From Prostheceraeus crozeri (lineage: Eukaryota > Platyhelminthes > Polycladida > Euryleptidae), in NCBI GenBank assembly GCA_907163375.1, contig CAJQUW010014378.1, positions 217,766 to 281,765 of the forward strand: a DNA stretch of 64,000 nucleotides, given 5' to 3'. Shown here one piece after another: positions 58,949 to 64,000 of this stretch. The translations under genes and the position numbers were made by a program. Position 1 is the first letter of the stretch. Each line of letters begins with the position of its first letter. The notes beneath the pieces were generated by a model that was not told the DNA's origin, did not search any database, and saw only the letters and a list, made by a program, of their open reading frames with translations.

Positions 58949-60495
58949 ATTTTGTGTCATATTAACATTATATGCTTCGAAATCACAATAAATAGTAAAG
59001 GGTACTTTATTTTTCAAATAATGTCTATTATATATTAAATAATCATCTTAAGGAAAAGTATTTTCAACTGCTTCATTTTGTTGGCAATTCTCCAAATGTC
59101 TATTCATTTCTTCTTTAGTTCTAAAGCTCGTCATACATTGGAGACAAGGAAAATTATCATTATCTGAAATTTTTGTAAATATAGAAACATCTTTACACAA
59201 TATAAAATGACCCTGATAATATAATATATTCGCTTGTGCTGGTTGCTTTGTTTGTTTTAATTTTTCAAATTTATCTTTATATATTTCATGTGTTTCATCA
59301 ATTTGTCTTTGTAAATCTTTTTCAGACTGTTGATAATTTTGATTGAATATTTTCAGCTGTTGTTTATATTCATTATTATATTGTTCTTTATATTGTTGTT
59401 GACATTTTTTTAAACATTCATTTAATTCTTTATTTTCTTCATTATTTAATTCTTTATTGTCTTTATTGTCTTTATTTAATTCTTGAATCGTTTCTATCTT
59501 ATTTTGATATTTATGGCCGTATTCTTGTACTAATATTTTTGTTTGTTGTTGATAATCTGTTTTGCATTTTTGTAAACTTTCATTTAAATTTTGTAATTTT
59601 TGTTGATATTCTAAAGATAAAGATAGATAATCGGAATCATAATCATAATTATAATTACGTCCTTTATAATTATTATGATTAATCATTATCGGTGATAATG
59701 TTTTAACAACTTGAAATTTATATATGATGCGTGTAATTTTATGATGCATGTAATTTCCTCTATCATTATATACTATTTCTGATTGACATAAATTTTTATT
59801 ATTCAAATAAAATTTTTTTGAATCTGAGTAAAGTGGAGTAATTTTACCAATAGAAACATAAGTCACATTTAATTCAAAAACATTTACTTCTATTAAATTT
59901 TTATTCTTTTTATGAAACTTTTTTAACCTATTATAATCATATGGAAAATTCATGTAATCCATCAGAGAGATCAAATTCCTTTATGTATTCTTCTTTATTA
60001 TAATGACTTAGTCTCTCTTTGTGATATTCTGCAGGGATGTAAATGTGCTATAATACTCCACAGAAAACAATAATCATCTTCATTTTTTATGTTGATTATT
60101 TGTGTGTGAACTGAAAGGTAAAGGAACATAACTACCACCAGTATTATTTTTATATTTATCAATTACTATTTTCTTAGATAGTATTTTTAACAAATCTCCA
60201 ACCAGATTCACGTAACTGGGCTTCAATTATACAATTTTCTAATTTAAGTATCATTTGTTCAAATATGGGTTGTATATCATTTACATTATGAATTTCTTGC
60301 GAATTTGTAAAATGTCCTTGTATTATTTCTTCAGGAATTCCATCAGGTCCATTTTTTGTATAAAGTACTTCTACATTCATACAACAGTGAAAGATTTCTT
60401 AAATATTTTGAAAAAGTTTTTTAATACATTATAAAAAGTTTCATCGGTTTCATTATGTTCAACCGATTCATTAAATAAATATTTTATATCTGTTA

Positions 60496-60523
60496 CTGGC
60501 GAAGCCCTAGAACCTTCGGTTCG
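60496..60523 (-). repeat. In-frame double-hairpin element in Polinton 2 polB, private copy
   Basis: Encodes ERTEGSRASPV before TDIKYLF. Polinton 1 reads DEAVTDIKYLF without it. Net gain 30 bp. Confidence 0.9.
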
Positions 60524-60612
60524 TTCCGCTTCATCGGTTTTTTTAGTTTCATCAAATTCATCTATCTCGTTAAATTCATCAGTATCGCTAAATAAATATC
60601 TTCCATCTGGTG

Positions 60613-60640
60613 CGGGCGAAGCCCTAGAACCTTCGGTTCG
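60613..60640 (-). repeat. In-frame double-hairpin element in Polinton 2 polB, private copy
   Basis: Encodes RTEGSRASPA after SEDEHV. Polinton 1 lacks it. Net gain 30 bp. Confidence 0.9.
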
Positions 60641-61099
60641 TACATGTTCATCTTCACTATTAAAAACTTTTTTATATTCCGAATGTGAATAATCATCAAA
60701 CATTTTTTTAACTTCTATATCAGTAGGTAATGTTTCTAGATAGTTTTTATAACTATTTAATTTTAATATATTTCCTTCATCAACTCGTTCTACATTTTGT
60801 AAATACAGTTTACTATTTAAATGAGATTGATAACTTCTTTTTGTTTGCAACTTTTTTTTACATAAGTTACAATAAAACTTAGTATTTTCCATTTTTTTAT
60901 TTTTTAAAGAAAAAAATTGTGTTTTAATTTTAGATATAAACATTCTAATATCAAGGTCTAGAGAGTTAATATATATTATTATATATTTCACGTTCTTTAG
61001 TTATTTTTTTTTCTTTATCACATTAAGTTTTATCATATTAAGTTTTATCATATTAAGTTTTATCATATAACGTTTTATCAAAAGATAATTTAAATTTAT

Positions 61100-61205
61100 T
61101 TTCACTAACTATTGATTCTTCATCATCATCATCAATTGATTCTTCATCATCATCATAAATTGATTCTTCGTCATCATAAATTGATTCTTCATCATCATCA
61201 TAAAT
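61100..61205 (-). repeat. Tandem acidic-codon repeat
   Basis: Four to five units of ATTGATTCTTCATCATCAT on the plus strand, encoding EESIDDD/EESIYDD on the minus strand. Confidence 0.8.
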
Positions 61206-61685
61206 TACACTTTTTGGGATTGGATACCATTCTCTTATTGGAATATCTAACTCTAAATTACATCTTTTATCTGATAATAATATAATAGAGAAAAATATTG
61301 GTCTTTGTTCTCTTTTGGAAAATTTAAGAACACCACCATAATCTGAATCACTTTTAGTTTTTTATTAAAGATGATAAAATTTTAAATTGATTAGATGTAA
61401 ATCCTAATTTAAATTTTGTAGACCAGACACATAGTTGTCGAACAGTATCTTCAACTATTCAGTCATTATTATTTTCAATTGTAAGAAAATGAAATTTAGA
61501 TAAATTTTGATTATATGTAGTATTAATATCATGTACATCAGTATGAGATATAAATTTTTCTTCACTTAAATTTTTATAATTACTTATATTTTTATAATCT
61601 TTCTTACCATTTACACCATTTTTAGATGTTTCAGAATCATCATCTATATTATTATCATCATTATTATCATAAGATTCTTTAAGAT

Positions 61686-61713
61686 CGGGCAAAGCCCTAG
61701 AACCTTCGGTTCG
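61686..61713 (-). repeat. In-frame double-hairpin element in the unidentified gene
   Basis: Encodes RTEGSRALPD on the gene's strand. It shows that the elements enter genes other than the polymerase. Confidence 0.88.
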
Positions 61714-62511
61714 TTTATTATGATTATGATTATGGACATTCTTAATAGTATAAGGTGTTGTCCACATATAAATTTTTTCTTGTTGAGCTAAGCCATTTAT
61801 GTAAGATTTTAATAAATTAATATTTAAATTGGAATACAATCCTATATATGTATCATCATCATATCTTTGCGGCATTTCTAATGTTTCTTGTTTATCAATT
61901 GTATCTCTATAATATACTTGACATAATAATTCTTCGTTATGCTTTTTACTCTCGATATGAATATTATATTGGTTTTGTTCATCAACAAATAATCTAATTT
62001 TTTCTTTTGAAAAGGATTTTAATTTTTTAACTAATTCTTTAATATTAATATAATTAATAATTTTAGTTTCTATCCAATCAGTATTACTAATCGGCAAAAC
62101 TGCTCTAATGAATCCATAAACATTATTATGACCTATTATAACCATATTTTCTTTATTTAATTCTACATATGCAACATCATTATATTTGCTTACAATCTCC
62201 ATAAATTTAATAAATGGATCACCTGGAAATAAACAATAGCTAGTTTCTATAGAAGGTAAACCTTTAGTCTGTTCTCTAAATATTTCGGCTTGTAATTGAA
62301 ATAAAATATTAACATCTATACATGGATTATTATTATTATTATCAAAACATTTATTTTCAAATCCCGTTGATCTCGTCGAATAAGAAGAACAGGATGATGC
62401 GGACGAATATAATTTTTTTTAATTTCCTTTATCCATTTTTTTATTTTTATTAGAAAAAAATTTATCTTTTTTATTTTTATTAGAAAAATTTTATTTTTTT
62501 ATTGTTAAAAA

Positions 62512-63400
62512 ATGATGTTACCAAATGTTGGTGGAGGTGCATATATCCCGAATAATCGTGAATTAGAAATAGAGATAGAAAATTATATCATGAAAACTGG
62601 AGAAGTTTTATCTGGTCCATTGCATCTTTCTATTCTTCCGCAACAAAATACAGAGTTGACAAATAAACAATATGTTGATACACAAATCAATGACTTAAAA
62701 GAAAAATATATAAACGATGTTTTGGTTCCACTGATGAATGAATTAAAGTTGCTAAAACTTAATGACAAATCATTAAACGAAAAATTATTAAAACTTGATA
62801 AAAAGGATAGAGAGCTAGAAGCAGATATAGCAAAACTTTTTAAAAAGATTTCTGAACAATCAAAAATTTTAATATTACTTTCTTTTAATTTAAAATCTGT
62901 TGTAATTAAAAATAAACATCAGATAAAAATGTTAAAAGAACAATTAGAAGATGAAATAGAAAAACTACCTGAAAGAATTTAAAAAAATTTAAAGCAGTTA
63001 CAAACTACATTCCAAAAAAGTGTTGATGAATTGAGTTCTAAAATTACTCAACAAATGAAAAAGATGAATAGAATAATAAATGAAGTAAACTCACTTAATC
63101 AAAAAGTTGATAAAATGAAAACTCTTAAAATCAATTTAGAAAATGAATTAAAGAAAAATTTACGAGAAAACTCTAAAGAAAATAAAGAACAGTTAGATTC
63201 TGTTAAAAGACAATTAGATGTTCTTAAAATTAAGTTTAATGCTCTTAAAGCGGCGTTGAAGATGAATCAGGAGAAAATGCAAGTTAATAGAAAAGAAATT
63301 AAAGTACAGTACATCACACGCTGCTTGACGCAATAGATAAAGTGCAACAATCAATTAATAAAATTATCTCGAAGTTGTTGTCCATTCACAAAAACGTAAT
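62512..63400 (+). pseudogene. Polinton 2 fibre-like coiled-coil protein, broken
   Basis: Begins MMLPNVGGGAYIPNNRELEI and carries the same LSGPLHLS and NKQYVDTQI motif as 33672-34559, then the coiled coil. Broken, about two or three breaks. Confidence 0.8.
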
Positions 63401-63407
63401 CTTGATC

Positions 63408-63497
63408 GGGACCAAAGGTCCTCAGGTTTACTAACCTAAAGAACCTCAGTCCAGAGGCTTTAGCCTATCGGACCAAAGATCCTGAGGTTATTACCTT
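63408..63497. repeat. Cluster of double-hairpin elements
   Basis: Two elements of the GGACC-AAA-GGTCC plus AGGTT-type (about 63408-63437 and 63470-63497), with a half element between containing GGCTTTAGCC. In Polinton 1 similar elements sit at the ends of the capsid and core genes, so sequence order differs here. Confidence 0.75.
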
Positions 63498-63575
63498 ATC
63501 ATAAACGTAAATCTTAGCGCAACATATTAACACGGTTAAATATTTTTTCCCAAAAGTCAAATTTAATCCTAAAAA

Positions 63576-64000
63576 ATGCCTATAATTTATAAACACAATC
63601 TTAAACATTTTGCTTCAAATCAAAGAACCACGTATGAATCCTGTTTATCATTATGATAATAGAGAAACAGTTCACACGGAAGGAGCTGGCATCTTCTCTG
63701 GTATTGGAAGTATCCTTAACTTAATTAAAAATAATAAAGATTTGATTACATCTTCTCCAAAAGGAGCAGCTGCTATAGGTAGTACAGCTAGTGCAATATC
63801 AAATGCTGTCAAGTCTCAAAACGAATTAAAACAACTAGAAGCTATTCGTAAACTTAGGAATGATTCCGAAGAACTAAAAAATTTAAAAAAACTTTCAGAG
63901 GAAACAAAAAATAAAATTGCTAACATAGCTGTTGGGGAAACCTTGAGGAGCGGAGCTCCGTCTGGATAGTTAAAACATAAGAAGAAATCTGGCAGTAGCC
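63576..64000 (+). pseudogene. Polinton 2 virion core-like protein, broken, near window end
   Basis: Starts MPIIYKHNLKHFASNQ and shows GIFSGIGSILNLIKNNKDLI and the GETLRSGAPSG hairpin-derived stretch as in 32719-33228. Broken, with a few breaks; the final bases of the window already diverge. Confidence 0.7.

Larger units (their letters stand above)
54911..60892 (-). pseudogene. Polinton 2 family B DNA polymerase, broken, with transposon insertion
   Basis: Same domain order as the Polinton 1 polymerase, from the N-terminal finger (near 60890) to the FTDTDS palm motif (near 55330). It is interrupted by a 1.39-kb mariner-like element at 55995-57387 and has several further breaks. It carries six hairpin mini-elements, four of them at places where Polinton 1 is empty. 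Confidence 0.88.
61050..62440 (-). pseudogene. Unidentified Polinton 2 protein with acidic repeat tail, broken
   Basis: A recognisable stretch is MEIVSKYNDVAYVELNKENM in the middle and LDIPIREWYPIPKSVIYDD near the end, followed by an acidic tandem tail (EESIDDD units, about 61100-61205). Its beta-rich look and acidic end faintly recall sliding clamps, but I would not assign it. Polinton 1 has no counterpart; there the place between fibre and polymerase is taken by the zinc-finger and ATPase 2 genes. It carries one hairpin element (61686). Broken, with a few breaks. Confidence 0.55.
50991..64000. mobile_element. Polinton 2, left part, broken; continues past the window
   Basis: The end AGTAATGGGCAAAAGACC at 50991 matches Polinton 1. 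Parts seen: membrane protein (+), 289-aa-type conserved protein (+), penton (+), packaging ATPase (+), polymerase (-) with a DNA transposon inside, an unknown acidic-tailed protein (-), fibre-like (+) and virion core-like (+). Protein similarity to Polinton 1 is high, roughly 90-98 percent in the penton and ATPase. The element is broken, with perhaps ten or more breaks. The target duplication cannot be checked because the right end is outside the window; the six bases at the left are TGACTT. It is older or less constrained than Polinton 1. Confidence 0.92.

Noticed and set aside
61050-62440. Sliding clamp (PCNA-like) identity for the acidic-tailed protein
   Set aside because: Only a vague beta-rich look and an acidic end; no clamp motif that I can point to.

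Overview
The window is nuclear DNA of an invertebrate animal, AT-rich and crowded with transposable elements. Only two cellular genes are recognisable: a p24/TMED cargo receptor (2401-3088, +) and an SLC7-type amino acid transporter (48876-50429, -). Both are readable with little or no intron structure, so the host seems intron-poor. I cannot name the species. No prokaryotic features, rRNA or convincing tRNA were seen.

Layout. 1-6.2 kb: hairpin repeat, p24 gene, a 394-bp foldback element and diverged short repeats. 6.27-9.86 kb: decayed CR1/Daphne-like LINE (-). 14.1-17.4 kb: broken Ty3/gypsy fossil (-). 18.1-19.9 kb: decayed hAT transposase gene carrying a 724-bp hAT-type MITE with a perfect 8-bp target duplication. 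21.6-24.4 kb: a TA-flanked MITE holding a 2.37-kb GGAGCC-rich non-autonomous hAT element, again with a perfect 8-bp duplication. 26,792-46,476: an almost whole Polinton/adintovirus-like element (Polinton 1; 19.7 kb, inverted ends, 6-bp duplication AGTTTC). 46.5-51 kb: the SLC7 gene and flanks. 50,991 to the window end: a second related Polinton (Polinton 2), broken, with a Tc1/mariner-like element at 55,995-57,387 in its polymerase gene.

Polinton 1 carries the expected set: adenain-like protease, DDE integrase, candidate major capsid, penton-like minor capsid, two virion-core-like proteins, packaging ATPase and protein-primed family B DNA polymerase. Less usual are a parvovirus-type phospholipase A2 domain in the same open frame as the integrase, a second membrane-anchored P-loop ATPase, and a coiled-coil protein with a phage tail-fibre-like motif. 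Polinton 2 has the penton/ATPase block inverted relative to its neighbours, and a different gene where Polinton 1 has its zinc-finger and second ATPase genes.

The most interesting signal is a set of GC-rich double-hairpin mini-elements scattered through both Polintons. The usual core is 28 bp: two short perfect stems with 3-nt loops. Comparing the two copies gives filled and empty sites with a net gain of 30 bp (28-bp core plus a 2-bp target duplication); variants of 24 and 51 bp also keep the frame. Many lie inside genes and encode RTEGSRASP-like peptides, or GQALEPSV when reversed. They look like mobile in-frame DNA comparable to the double-hairpin elements of Allomyces mitochondria or the palindromic elements of Rickettsia, here in a nuclear virus-like element.
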